NCBI GenBank assembly: GCA_035552195.1
Contig: DASZLU010000015.1
Coordinates: 10,912 to 74,911, forward strand
Direction: 5' to 3'
DNA length: 64,000 nt
Source of the DNA: CAIKMD01 sp035552195
GTDB taxonomy: Bacteria > Pseudomonadota > Alphaproteobacteria > ATCC43930 > CGMCC-115725
The position numbers and the translations under genes were made by a program. The stretch's first letter is position 1. Each line of letters starts with the position of its first letter. Shown here one piece after another: positions 8,939-17,399 of the stretch. The notes under the pieces are model-generated. The model saw nothing but the letters and a program-made list of their open reading frames with translations. It was not told the origin of the DNA and did no database searches.

Positions 8939-8979
8939 GCATTCGGGGGCGCTCGCGGCCCTCGCTTCGACGGCATCCA

Positions 8980-9804
8980 ATGCTCACCCTCGTCACTGCC
9001 ACGTTGAACGCCGCGCGCTTGCTCGATCGTGCGATCGCGAGCGCCGCCGGGCAGGGCGTGGCTTATCAGCATATTGTTGTCGATGGCGGATCGAGCGATG
9101 AAACCGCCGCGATCTGCGCGCGAACGCCGGCGATCGATTTCGTTCTCGCGCCGGGTTCGTCAATCTATCAGGCCTGGAATATCGGCATCGAGCGCGCGCT
9201 CGGTGAGGCGATCCTGTTCCTCAATGCCGATGACGAGCTGGCGCCCGGCGCGCTGGCTGCCATCGAGCGGACGCTGAGCGCGCAGCCAGAGGCGCAAATC
9301 GTTGCCGGTCACGCCCTGGTCGAAGATGACGACGTGCCGACAACACCGCTGGTTCGCCATATCGCGGCGCCGGGCGGCGTACTCTCGGTTGCGCGGCTCG
9401 TCGCCGGCGTTCCGGTAATCAATGCGATGGCGTTTCGGCCATCGCTTTTTCGCCAATATGCCCAGGTCGAGACGCGCTATCGCATCGCCGGAGATCGTGC
9501 TTTCCTTCTCAATCTCGCGCTCGCCGCCGAGCCGCCGCGGATCGCGCCGATCGACGCCGTGCTTTATCGCTACCACGTGCATAGCGGCTCGCTGACCCTG
9601 CGGCGCAGCCTCGAGCAGCGCTTGCGGGTGGCGCGCGATCATCTTGCGTTGTCGCGACAGTTGTTGGCCGAGCGGCCTTCAGCTGAGGCGGCGTCCTGGC
9701 TGCGGCATATGCGCCGGCGAGAGGCTGCTGTTGCCGGGTTGCGCTGTCTCGCCGCCGGCCGCCCGCTGGAAGTAGCAGAATTTCTGCGCGGGCTTTTCGG
9801 CTAA
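8980..9804 (+). CDS. GT2 family glycosyltransferase
   Basis: 274-residue GT-A transferase starting MLTLVTATLNAARLLDRAI. The motifs HIVVDGGSSDETAAI and FLNADDELAPGAL (metal site) and the later RIAGDRAFLL resemble the WcaE/WcaA group and the GT2 encoded at 7367. ATG 8980 is chosen because upstream in-frame sequence belongs to the end of gmhA in another frame. The stop overlaps that of the convergent fcl gene by two bases. Specificity unknown. Confidence 0.85.
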   Translation: MLTLVTATLNAARLLDRAIASAAGQGVAYQHIVVDGGSSDETAAICARTPAIDFVLAPGSSIYQAWNIGIERALGEAILFLNADDELAPGALAAIERTLSAQPEAQIVAGHALVEDDDVPTTPLVRHIAAPGGVLSVARLVAGVPVINAMAFRPSLFRQYAQVETRYRIAGDRAFLLNLALAAEPPRIAPIDAVLYRYHVHSGSLTLRRSLEQRLRVARDHLALSRQLLAERPSAEAASWLRHMRRREAAVAGLRCLAAGRPLEVAEFLRGLFG

Positions 9805-10763
9805 GCCGCGGCGAATTTCGCTGCGGCATTCTCGACGAACCAGCGATAGGCATCGGCAAGGCCGTCGCGCAGCGCGATCGTCGGCTGCCAGCCGATGCCC
9901 TTGAGCATCGAGACATCGAGCAGCTTGCGCGGCATCCCGTCGGGCTTGTCGGTCGCGTAGCGCAAGCGGCCTTTGAAGCCGACGGTGTCGGCGGTCAGGG
10001 TCGCGAGATCGGCGATGCTGACATCATCGCCCCAGCCGATATTGACGTGGCTCTCGTCGGAATAGCGCTCCATCAGGAAGACGAGCGCGTCGGCGAGATC
10101 GTCGACATGAAGGAATTCGCGCCGCGGGTTGCCGGTGCCCCAGATCTCTACCTCGGCGGCGTTCGTGATCTTGGCGACATGCATCTTGGCCAGCAGCGCC
10201 GGGATGACATGACTCGCCTGCAGATTATACGTGTCGCCCGGGCCGTAGAGATTGGTCGGCTGGGCCGAGATGAAATCGCAGCCATGCTGGCGGCGATAGG
10301 CGGCACAGAGCTTCAGCCCGGCGATCTTGGCGATCGCATACCATTGGTTCGTCGGCTCGAGCGCGCCGGTTAGCAAATGCTCTTCCTTCATCGGCTGTGG
10401 CGCAAGGCGCGGATAGATGCAGGATGAGCCGAGGAACAAAAGCTTTTTGACGCCGATGCGTCGCGCGCCCTCGATCAGGTTCCCCTCGATCATCATGTTG
10501 TCGTAGAGGAATTCGGCCGGGCGCGTATCGTTGGCGAGGATGCCGCCGACCGTTGCCGCGGCGACAAAGATGGTGTCGGGGCGCTTGGCGGCGAGCCACG
10601 CTTCGGTTTCGGCCTGGCGGCGCAGATCGACCTCTTTATGGGCCACGGTCAGGATCTCGCAATCGAGCTTTTGTAACCGCCGCACCACCGCGCTGCCGAC
10701 CATGCCGCGATGACCAGCCACGAAAACACGCTTGCCGTTGAGGGGATAAATCACTGGTTGCAT
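9801..10763 (-). CDS. fcl: GDP-L-fucose synthase (GDP-4-keto-6-deoxymannose epimerase/reductase)
   Basis: 320-residue extended SDR enzyme converting GDP-4-keto-6-deoxy-D-mannose to GDP-L-fucose with NADPH. It has the cofactor motif GHRGMVGSAV near residue 17, GSSCIYP with the catalytic Ser and Cys, YAIAK with the catalytic Tyr and Lys, and NLYGPGDTYNLQASHVIPAL with the conserved His. All match the Escherichia coli enzyme pattern. It begins 6 bases after gmd on the same strand, giving a two-gene gmd-fcl operon. A variant acting on a heptose derivative is possible given gmhA nearby. Confidence 0.93.
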   Translation of the reverse strand: MQPVIYPLNGKRVFVAGHRGMVGSAVVRRLQKLDCEILTVAHKEVDLRRQAETEAWLAAKRPDTIFVAAATVGGILANDTRPAEFLYDNMMIEGNLIEGARRIGVKKLLFLGSSCIYPRLAPQPMKEEHLLTGALEPTNQWYAIAKIAGLKLCAAYRRQHGCDFISAQPTNLYGPGDTYNLQASHVIPALLAKMHVAKITNAAEVEIWGTGNPRREFLHVDDLADALVFLMERYSDESHVNIGWGDDVSIADLATLTADTVGFKGRLRYATDKPDGMPRKLLDVSMLKGIGWQPTIALRDGLADAYRWFVENAAAKFAAA

Positions 10764-10769
10764 CGTCTC

Positions 10770-11828
10770 TCAGCCTTGGCCCGCGGCGGCGGCGCCGCGC
10801 GCGGCGGTGGTGAAGCCCGCCTGTTTCAATGTCCGTTCCTGCTTCGCCAGATCGAGATCGTGCGCGATCATGGCGCCGATCAAATCCTCGAAGCTCATAC
10901 GCGGTGTCCAACCGAGCTTGGTGCGCGCCTTCGATGGATCGCCGTGGAGATAATCGACCTCGGTCGGGCGCAGATAGCGCGGGTCGATCGCGACATATTT
11001 CTTCCAATCGAGACCGAGCTCGCCGAAGGTCAGCTCGACCATCTCGCGGACACTATGCGATTCGCCGGTCGCGACGACGTAATCGTCGGGCGCATCCTGC
11101 TGCAGCATCAGCCACATCGCCTCGACGTAATCGCCGGCGAAGCCCCAATCGCGCCTGGCGTCGAGATTGCCGAGGAATAGTTTTTCCTGCAGCCCTTCCT
11201 TGATGCGCGTCGCGGCGCGCGTGACTTTACGCGTGACGAAAGTCTCGCCGCGCCGTGGGCTCTCGTGGTTGAAGAGGATGCCGTTGCAGATGAAGAGGTC
11301 GTAGGCTTCGCGGTAATTGATCGCGTACCAATGCGCCGCGACCTTGCTCGCGGCATAGGGGCTGCGCGGATAGAAGGCGGTCGCCTCACTTTGCGGCGGC
11401 TTGGCGGCACCGAACATCTCCGACGAGCCCGCCTGATAGAAACGCGGCTTGCGGCCGCCAACCGAGGCGTGATCGCGCATCGCCTCGAGCAGGCGTAGCG
11501 TGCCCATGGCGACCGCCTCGCCGGTATATTCCGGCACCTCGAACGAGACTTTCACATGGCTTTGCGCGCCGAGATTGTAGACTTCGTCGGGTTCGACTTT
11601 TTCAAGGAGACGGCGCAGCGACGTGCCGTCGGTCAGGTCGCCGTAATGCAGCGTGAAGCTGGCGCCGCTGACATGCGGGTCGTGATAAAGATGATCGACG
11701 CGATCGGTGTTGAATAGGCTGGCGCGGCGCACGAGTCCGTGCACCTCATAGCCTTTGCCGAGGAGCAGTTCGGTCAGATACGAGCCGTCCTGACCGGTCA
11801 CACCGGTGATTAACGCACGCTTTGCCAT
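10770..11828 (-). CDS. gmd: GDP-mannose 4,6-dehydratase
   Basis: 352-residue extended SDR enzyme making GDP-4-keto-6-deoxymannose from GDP-mannose. Landmarks: ITGVTGQDGSYL near residue 7, the DEVYNLGAQSHV region near 80, YAASK with the catalytic Tyr and Lys, and the Gmd hallmark NHESPRRGETFVTRKVTRA near 188, followed by GNLDARRDWGFAGDYV. Length is normal. It is the first gene of the gmd-fcl pair and supplies its product to Fcl for the adjoining polysaccharide cluster. Confidence 0.95.
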   Translation of the reverse strand: MAKRALITGVTGQDGSYLTELLLGKGYEVHGLVRRASLFNTDRVDHLYHDPHVSGASFTLHYGDLTDGTSLRRLLEKVEPDEVYNLGAQSHVKVSFEVPEYTGEAVAMGTLRLLEAMRDHASVGGRKPRFYQAGSSEMFGAAKPPQSEATAFYPRSPYAASKVAAHWYAINYREAYDLFICNGILFNHESPRRGETFVTRKVTRAATRIKEGLQEKLFLGNLDARRDWGFAGDYVEAMWLMLQQDAPDDYVVATGESHSVREMVELTFGELGLDWKKYVAIDPRYLRPTEVDYLHGDPSKARTKLGWTPRMSFEDLIGAMIAHDLDLAKQERTLKQAGFTTAARGAAAAGQG

Positions 11829-11941
11829 GGGTCTTCCTGTCGACGCTCGGATACTAGGCGAAATTCCTCGCCAAGGCGACGGGATTGGCCGCGAATGCGG
11901 CGATCTGTTACGGTTAGGACCGATAAGAACGGGGCAAAAAT

Positions 11942-12805
11942 ATGCATTGGGACGATCGGCGCGAGAAATTCCGCGCCGTGCTGGAAGGCGCGCGCTGCGT
12001 CCATCCGGCGTCGGTTTACGATCCGATGACCGCGCGGCTTGCCGCCGATATCGGCTACGAGATCGGCATGTTCTCGGGCTCGGTCGCGTCGTTGACGATT
12101 CTCGGCGCGCCGGACGTCGTCGTGCTGACCTTGTCGGAATTCGTGGCGCAGGCGCTGCGCATCAACCGCGCCGGCGGTCTTCCGCTGATGGTCGATGCCG
12201 ATCACGGCTACGGCAATGCGCTCAATGTGAAGCGCACGGTCGAGGAACTCGAGATCGCCGGCGTCTGCGGCCTCTCGATCGAGGATACGGCTCTGCCGCC
12301 GGTCTATGGCTCGCCCGAGAAGCCACAGGTGCTGTCGATCGAGGAAGGGGTCGGCAAGATCCGCGCGGCCCTGGCGGGACGGCAGGACAAGCGGCTGGTC
12401 ATCGTCGGGCGCAGTTCATCGATCGGCATTACCGGTCTAGCCGATACCATTGCCCGCGCCAAAGCCTATGAAGCGGCGGGTGTCGACGCATTCTTCATCG
12501 CCGGCGCCAAGACGCGCGCCGAAGTCGAAGCGGTGGCCAATGCAATCAGTATCCCGCTGGTACTCGGCGGCCCGTCGGCCGAGTTGCAGGATCTCGATTA
12601 TCTCAGTGCGCAGCGTGTGCGCATCTGCATCCAGGGGCATCTGCCGGTCGCGGCCGCGCTGCGCGCCGCGTATGAGACGCTGAAGGCGCTGCGTGAAGGC
12701 GTAAAGCCGAAGGATGTTGCGGGCTTGCCTTCGGCCGAGTTGATGGAGCAGGCGACGCGCGATGCCGATTACCGCCGTTGGATGAAAGAATTCCTCGGCG
12801 GCTAA
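11942..12805 (+). CDS. ICL/PEP-mutase superfamily lyase, oxaloacetate decarboxylase-like
   Basis: 287 residues, a TIM-barrel enzyme of the isocitrate lyase/PEP mutase family. Overall resemblance is to the oxaloacetate decarboxylase group typified by Pseudomonas aeruginosa PA4872: PASVYDPMTARLAADIGYE, MFSGSVASL, VDADHGYGNALNV (Mg ligand region), GLSIEDTALP and the late IQGHLPV His all align by eye. The segment corresponding to the ARTNA strand reads VGRSSSI, a substitution that may alter substrate choice. It stands alone downstream of the divergent gmd. Oxaloacetate decarboxylation is the best guess, not established. Confidence 0.75.
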   Translation: MHWDDRREKFRAVLEGARCVHPASVYDPMTARLAADIGYEIGMFSGSVASLTILGAPDVVVLTLSEFVAQALRINRAGGLPLMVDADHGYGNALNVKRTVEELEIAGVCGLSIEDTALPPVYGSPEKPQVLSIEEGVGKIRAALAGRQDKRLVIVGRSSSIGITGLADTIARAKAYEAAGVDAFFIAGAKTRAEVEAVANAISIPLVLGGPSAELQDLDYLSAQRVRICIQGHLPVAAALRAAYETLKALREGVKPKDVAGLPSAELMEQATRDADYRRWMKEFLGG

Positions 12806-12808
12806 GCC

Positions 12809-13030
12809 TTACCGCGGCGGTTGGAGGAGATCGAGCGGCGGCCCGTTCGCGCCGTGGCCGTTGACGTTGAAGTTCCCGTTCATGTCGCGACCGGCTGGCG
12901 GTAGCTCGGCTATCGCGGGGGGCATCGCTTGCGCTTGTCCCGTTTTGACCGACGCGGGCGGGGGGCCAGCGTGACATCCGATCAGGATCGGGCTGGCCGT
13001 TATAAGGCCGGTGAGAACGAGCACACGCAT
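12809..13030 (-). CDS. Small outer-membrane lipoprotein, function unknown
   Basis: 73 residues. A short signal peptide MRVLVLTGLITASP ends in the lipobox LIGC (Cys at about residue 19), so the mature protein would be a lipid-anchored Pro/Gly/Asn-rich peptide of about 55 residues. ATG 13030 is preceded by a good Shine-Dalgarno (GGGAG, 5 bases upstream). No recognisable domain. It lies convergent with the ICL-family gene, 3 bases from its stop. Confidence 0.65.
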   Translation of the reverse strand: MRVLVLTGLITASPILIGCHAGPPPASVKTGQAQAMPPAIAELPPAGRDMNGNFNVNGHGANGPPLDLLQPPR

Positions 13031-13170
13031 TTTTTCTCCCAGGCTCGCACTTTCATGTGGTGAACGGTGTCGCGTCGCAGAGGTTCCTCCTGGAGCTTGG
13101 CCGTCTTGGAACTGCGTAGCAGAGGCGCGGGTTGATGAACAGGTCCTCACTTATCAGCGAGGTTTTGCAC

Positions 13171-13749
13171 ATGACACGCGTGGTTCCAAAATTTACAACC
13201 GCCGCGGCGGTGGCCGCTTTGCTCGCCTTCGGTACCGGCGCAGCCTCGGCGCAATCTTCGATGCCTTCGGGTGCCTCGCCGCCGGCACGCACGGCCGCGC
13301 CGACGAGCAACGCGCCATCGTCAAGCAGCGCTCCGATGAAAGATCCATTGTCTTCGGAAGACGTGTCCCAGATCGACGGCAGCTCGGTCGTCGCGAGCGA
13401 CGGCACGAGCATCGGCAAGGTGTCGACGGTGCTGATGGATCCGTCGAGCAAGAAGATCGATCGGCTGGTCGTGGCCGAAGGCGGCGTGCTTGGCGTCGGT
13501 TCCCATAAAGTGGCGTTGCCGGTGGATTCCTTCCATTGGGATTCGCAAAAACGCGAATTCACTATCCAGAAGACCGCCGATGATCTGAAGGCGATGCCGG
13601 AATGGACACAGCCGCAGCTTGCCGAAGCGCCAGCCGGCGGCAGCAGCAACACCAGCATGGCGCCCGCGGCCTCAACGCCGGCGGCCAACGGCTCGTCGCC
13701 GGCGGGCGCTGCGACGGCACCGGTGGCACCGTCCGGTAACGCACGTTAA
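13171..13749 (+). CDS. Exported PRC-barrel domain protein
   Basis: 192 residues. A Sec signal peptide ends near AASAQ (residue 28), then a Ser/Pro/Ala-rich linker, then a PRC-barrel-like segment of about 75 residues (VVASDGTSIGKVSTVLMDP through DSFHWDSQKREFTI), and a low-complexity Ala/Ser/Pro tail. PRC barrels usually bind partner proteins; in alphaproteobacteria such exported versions are common but mostly uncharacterised. ATG 13171 (after GAGG) is preferred over ATG 13132, which would lengthen the signal region. Confidence 0.7.
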   Translation: MTRVVPKFTTAAAVAALLAFGTGAASAQSSMPSGASPPARTAAPTSNAPSSSSAPMKDPLSSEDVSQIDGSSVVASDGTSIGKVSTVLMDPSSKKIDRLVVAEGGVLGVGSHKVALPVDSFHWDSQKREFTIQKTADDLKAMPEWTQPQLAEAPAGGSSNTSMAPAASTPAANGSSPAGAATAPVAPSGNAR

Positions 13750-13774
13750 CGCAACGACGTATCGGCGACACGCC

Positions 13775-13820
13775 CGGCCAGGATGACCTCCTGGCCGAGC
13801 GTGTCTCTTCTTTTGTGCCG
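13775..13820 (+). terminator. Hairpin terminator after the PRC-barrel gene
   Basis: CGGCCAGG at 13775-13782 pairs perfectly with CCTGGCCG at 13790-13797 across a 7-base loop, followed by a T/C-rich run (13803-13815). It lies 25 bases after the PRC-barrel stop, so it fits an intrinsic terminator, though the T tract is interrupted. Confidence 0.6.
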
Positions 13821-13866
13821 ATCGGCAGGCTTGAGCGAAACCGCCTCGATGCTCTAGCGTACGGTG

Positions 13867-14409
13867 ATGCGCTCGCGGATCATCATATGCTTGCTGGTGC
13901 TCGCCGTGATCGCCGCCTGGGGTGTCGGGCGTGCGACTTTGAGCAAGCCGTCGACCGTCAATCGTTACGCCGTAATCGATGGCGACACGTTTCTTTATTA
14001 CCCGAAGACCTGCATCTTTACCGTGCTGAAACTCGGTTGCCCATCGCAATTGCTGCGGCTGGAAGGCGTCGATGCTTTCGAGCGACGACAGATCTGCCGC
14101 GACGCGCTCGATCAAACCTGGTCGTGCGGTCAGATCGCGACCGAACGCTTGAAACAACTCGTGGCGCGGCCGGATTTCAGTTGTCGCATCGATCCGGAAT
14201 TCACCGATCGGCATGCGCGTGAATTCTCGGTGTGCTTTGCCGATAGTCGCGACGTTGGAGCGACCCTGGTGCGCGAGGGGTTGGCCTTCGCCTATGGCCG
14301 CGACCGACAATATCTGCCGCTCGAGAATGAAGCGAAAGCGGCGCGACGCGGCGCCTGGGCTGGGCATTTTGTGCGGCCGCAATATTTCCGCCTCGGTGCG
14401 ACGGGCTAA
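13867..14409 (+). CDS. Membrane-anchored or exported thermonuclease-like (SNase) protein
   Basis: 180 residues. An N-terminal hydrophobic segment (about residues 4-20) serves as signal or anchor. The remainder fits a staphylococcal-nuclease-like OB fold: VIDGDTFLYY near residue 36, LRLEGVDAFE near 62, and LVREGLAFAYG plus ENEAKAARRGAWAG toward the end, the last being the typical SNase C-terminal helix. It carries an unusual Cys-containing insertion between the first two motifs. A GTG at 13864 is an alternative start. No operon partner. Confidence 0.7.
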   Translation: MRSRIIICLLVLAVIAAWGVGRATLSKPSTVNRYAVIDGDTFLYYPKTCIFTVLKLGCPSQLLRLEGVDAFERRQICRDALDQTWSCGQIATERLKQLVARPDFSCRIDPEFTDRHAREFSVCFADSRDVGATLVREGLAFAYGRDRQYLPLENEAKAARRGAWAGHFVRPQYFRLGATG

Positions 14410-14413
14410 ACGC

Positions 14414-15595
14414 CTACACAATCGGCGCGAGCGACGCATCGACCGCGGCACGAACCTGCTCCACCGTCACTGCATCGATGCACGGCACCGGCCGGCCGGC
14501 GCGCCGCGGTTGCGTGCAAATCCAATGGCAGTGGTAGCACGGCATCTCGTGATAGAGGACATGTGTGCCGCGCGGAGTCGCGGCGGGAGGGTAGGGGAAG
14601 TTGGCGCCGAAATGGCCGCCGCCGAGGATGACGACGGTAGGACGCGCGAGCGCGATGGCGATATGCGCGGGCCCCGTGTCGTTGGCGACGACGAGCGCGG
14701 CGCCGGCCAGAATGTCGAACAGCGCCGGAAGCGGCGTTGCACCGATGCGATCGACGAAACGGCCTGACGGATCGGCGGTGCGGAGGGCGTATTTCAGCGC
14801 CGTATCGCCGCTCCCGCCGATGAAAACAATCGTCAAGCCTTGCTGGGCCAGCGCATCGGCAACGGTCAGATAGTTCTCGACCGGCCAGCATTTGTCGCTC
14901 GCGCTCGCGGCGGCGGCGATCACGGCATAGCGCGGCGGCAGATCGGAGGGACGCTGGGTCGACCACGCGACGTGTGGCGGGGATAGGGGTATCGGCCGCT
15001 TGGCGACGGCCGAGAGCATCCGCGCATGGCGCTCGATCTCGGCGGTCGGATAATGGCCGCCGTCGACAATCTCGATATCGCGCCGCCGTAGATAGCGGTC
15101 GAACATGCGTCGCGTCTTCGCCGTCGTATAGGGTTGCACGACGATCTGGCGCGGCGCGGCGGACAACTCGATCAGGGCGTCGCAGACCATGGGCTTGCGC
15201 ATATAGCTGCCGCAGATCGCGACGGCGACGCCGCAACGTCGCAACCGGATCGCGAATTTCAGGCGATAAAGCGGATGGCGGTGAAAGCTTGTCTCATCGA
15301 TGAGACGGAATTCCATATCCGGAAAGATCAGCGGCGCGAGGCTTTGCGCCGGCCCGGTGCCGATGATCGTGATCTCGCCGGCGGGAATGCCGAGCACCTC
15401 CGCGTAACGGCTGATCGCAAAATGCGCCAGGGTGACGTCGCCCAACCCGCTATCCGCGATGACAACAAGGACACCGCGCCGCTGCAACGGCAGCGGGCAG
15501 AGCCGCGCCAGCCAATCGATGAAGCGCATGACGTACCAACGGAGCGGCAGCGGACGTGGCCGTTCACCCGTCGTTGTGTCGGCGGGGCCGCTCAT
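14414..15595 (-). CDS. GT9 family (heptosyltransferase-like) glycosyltransferase
   Basis: 393 residues. The GT9 pattern is visible: VLVVIADSGLGDVTLAHFAISRY near residue 42 (N-terminal Rossmann), IAAAASASDKCWPVENY near 230, FIGGSGDTALKYA, and VVANDTGPAHIAIALARPTVVILGG near 305 for nucleotide-sugar binding. A Cys-rich tail follows (CYHCHWICTQ). ATG 15595 overlaps the stop of the upstream hydrolase-fold gene (ATGA), so the two are coupled. Likely a lipopolysaccharide-core or related glycosyltransferase; donor unknown. Confidence 0.8.
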   Translation of the reverse strand: MSGPADTTTGERPRPLPLRWYVMRFIDWLARLCPLPLQRRGVLVVIADSGLGDVTLAHFAISRYAEVLGIPAGEITIIGTGPAQSLAPLIFPDMEFRLIDETSFHRHPLYRLKFAIRLRRCGVAVAICGSYMRKPMVCDALIELSAAPRQIVVQPYTTAKTRRMFDRYLRRRDIEIVDGGHYPTAEIERHARMLSAVAKRPIPLSPPHVAWSTQRPSDLPPRYAVIAAAASASDKCWPVENYLTVADALAQQGLTIVFIGGSGDTALKYALRTADPSGRFVDRIGATPLPALFDILAGAALVVANDTGPAHIAIALARPTVVILGGGHFGANFPYPPAATPRGTHVLYHEMPCYHCHWICTQPRRAGRPVPCIDAVTVEQVRAAVDASLAPIV

Positions 15596-16452
15596 GCCTC
15601 GATCTGGCGGATGAAGTCGCGCCATACCGGCGCGATGCGCTCGCCCTGGAAATTCGAAGTGGTCGGATAGGGGATGGTGTCGCTGAAATTCGCATCCCAT
15701 TCCGCCTCGGTCACGATCGGCGCGTGGTAGTGCGCGTTCGGCAGCAGCTTGGCGAGGCGTTGCGCGGCTTCGGTCGGATGGACCGGATCGACCCCGCCGG
15801 TAATGCTCGTCGGCGTTTGGATCGATTCCCATTCGGCATCGCTCAAACGGCAACCGGCGATCGGCAAATCGCCGCTGGTGATGAAGAAGGCTTCCCAATA
15901 CGCCATCTGGCGGACGAAGTCGGTGGGGTTCATCGCCAGCAGCCGTTCGCGATTGCCGGGATTCTGCTTGATCGATGATGCAAAGTGATTGGTCTCGGTC
16001 ACCGCCTTCATGCCGCCGCGCAGCGCCGCGCGCGTATAGGACTGGTAGAAACTCTTCGGCAGCCTGCCAGACGGGTAGTCGCCGCCCGAGCACCAGCCGA
16101 GCATCAGCCCTTTCACCAGCTGCGGATATTTGATGCAGAGCAGCGGCGTCACGCGACAGCCGGCATATTCGCCGACATAGCAGGGGCCGAGCCTCAAGAC
16201 CTCGATCAGCGCCGCGAGATCGTCGGCCCAGATGTCTGATTCCGATTGGTCGCCGGCGATGACGATGTCGGCGCGGGCATCGGTGTTACGCCGGTCCCAG
16301 GTGATGACGCGGAAATCCTTGGCGAGGGCGGTTGCAACAACGCGATGCACATAGCCGCCCCAACGCCCACCCGGCGTCAGGACGACATTGATCGATCCGC
16401 TGCCGAATTCCTGATAGCTGATGGTGCAGCCATTGACCGCGAGTTCCGGCAT
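15592..16452 (-). CDS. Alpha/beta-hydrolase-fold protein lacking the serine nucleophile
   Basis: 286 residues with the general alpha/beta-hydrolase layout: early strand NVVLTPGGRWGG, FRVITWDRRNT (typical DRRG-like motif), and a nucleophile elbow that reads VGEYAGC where VGHSMGG-type sequences carry Ser. The nucleophile position is Tyr, so classical esterase activity is doubtful. A late acidic residue (GGVDPVHPTEAA) and a His-containing segment (AHYHAP) remain. Coupled to the GT9 gene by an ATGA overlap. It may be a non-hydrolytic member of the fold. Confidence 0.75.
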   Translation of the reverse strand: MPELAVNGCTISYQEFGSGSINVVLTPGGRWGGYVHRVVATALAKDFRVITWDRRNTDARADIVIAGDQSESDIWADDLAALIEVLRLGPCYVGEYAGCRVTPLLCIKYPQLVKGLMLGWCSGGDYPSGRLPKSFYQSYTRAALRGGMKAVTETNHFASSIKQNPGNRERLLAMNPTDFVRQMAYWEAFFITSGDLPIAGCRLSDAEWESIQTPTSITGGVDPVHPTEAAQRLAKLLPNAHYHAPIVTEAEWDANFSDTIPYPTTSNFQGERIAPVWRDFIRQIEA

Positions 16453-16572
16453 GATCGCTGTGCCTCTGACGACGCTTCGCCCTATCGCGCGGCGCCGATT
16501 ACGGTAATATCAAGCGCGCGCAGCACGCGCGAGCCGAATTTCGCACTCTCAAATCCGCCCATCGTCCTGCCA

Positions 16573-17397
16573 ATGCCGATCATCGAGGTCACGGGGGTCA
16601 GCAAGACCTATCACGATGCTGCCAGCGATCGCGTGGTCCGCACCCTCGACAACGTCAGCGTCGCGGCGGAGGAAAACGATTTCCTGATCTTGCTGGGGCC
16701 GAGCGGCTGCGGCAAGTCGACCCTGCTCAACATCATCGCCGGCCTGATTCCTTACGATCAGGATGGCGGGCGCGTGCAGGTTGCGGGCAAACCGGTGACC
16801 GGGCCGAATCCCAAGCTCATGGCTTATATGTTCCAGGATCCGGTGCTCTATCCGTGGCGCACGGTCTTGAAGAACGTCGAATTCGGCCTCGAGGCGCAAA
16901 ATGTCGACAAGGCTGAGCGGCGCGCGCGGGCGCTGAAATATCTTCGCCTCGTCGGGCTCGAGGAATTCGCCGACGCCTATCCGCGACAGCTTTCGGGTGG
17001 CATGGCGCAGCGCGTTGCACTCTGCCGCGCGCTGGCGCTCGAGACCGATATCATCCTGATGGACGAGCCTTTCGCCGCGCTCGACGAGCAGTCGCGCATC
17101 CTGCTCGGCGACGAGCTGGTTTCGATCTGGCGTCAGGTGCGGCGCACGATCGTTTTCGTGACGCATAGCCTCACCGAGGCAGTCTATCTCGGCCGGCGCA
17201 TTGCCGTGTTCACGGCGCGGCCCGGCCGCATCAAGCTCGACATCGCCAACGATCTGCCGCGGCCGCGCGCGATCGGCTCGGCGGCGTTCAATCAAATGGT
17301 CGATCGCGTCTGGCATCAGCTCAAGGCCGAATCGCAAGCGGCCTCGACGATCGGCAAGGCAGCGGCGCGGGAGGATATCCTGCTGCCAAAGGAATAA
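16573..17397 (+). CDS. SsuB/TauB-type ABC transporter ATP-binding protein
   Basis: 274 residues, cytoplasmic ATPase of an importer for a small organic compound. Walker A GPSGCGKST near residue 43, Q-loop YMFQDPVLYPWRTV near 89, signature LSGGMAQR near 142, Walker B IILMDEPFAALDE near 161, switch THSLTEAVYL near 198. ATG 16573 was chosen because further upstream sequence is antisense to the hydrolase gene. It begins an operon with two permeases, a binding protein and an aldolase-family gene spaced by 0-32 bases. Confidence 0.92.
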   Translation: MPIIEVTGVSKTYHDAASDRVVRTLDNVSVAAEENDFLILLGPSGCGKSTLLNIIAGLIPYDQDGGRVQVAGKPVTGPNPKLMAYMFQDPVLYPWRTVLKNVEFGLEAQNVDKAERRARALKYLRLVGLEEFADAYPRQLSGGMAQRVALCRALALETDIILMDEPFAALDEQSRILLGDELVSIWRQVRRTIVFVTHSLTEAVYLGRRIAVFTARPGRIKLDIANDLPRPRAIGSAAFNQMVDRVWHQLKAESQAASTIGKAAAREDILLPKE

Positions 17398-17399
17398 GG

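Noticed and set aside
15596..16093. Upstream extension of the GT9 gene to 559 codons
   Set aside because: It overlaps the hydrolase-fold gene out of frame; the ATGA overlap at 15592-15595 marks the true start.
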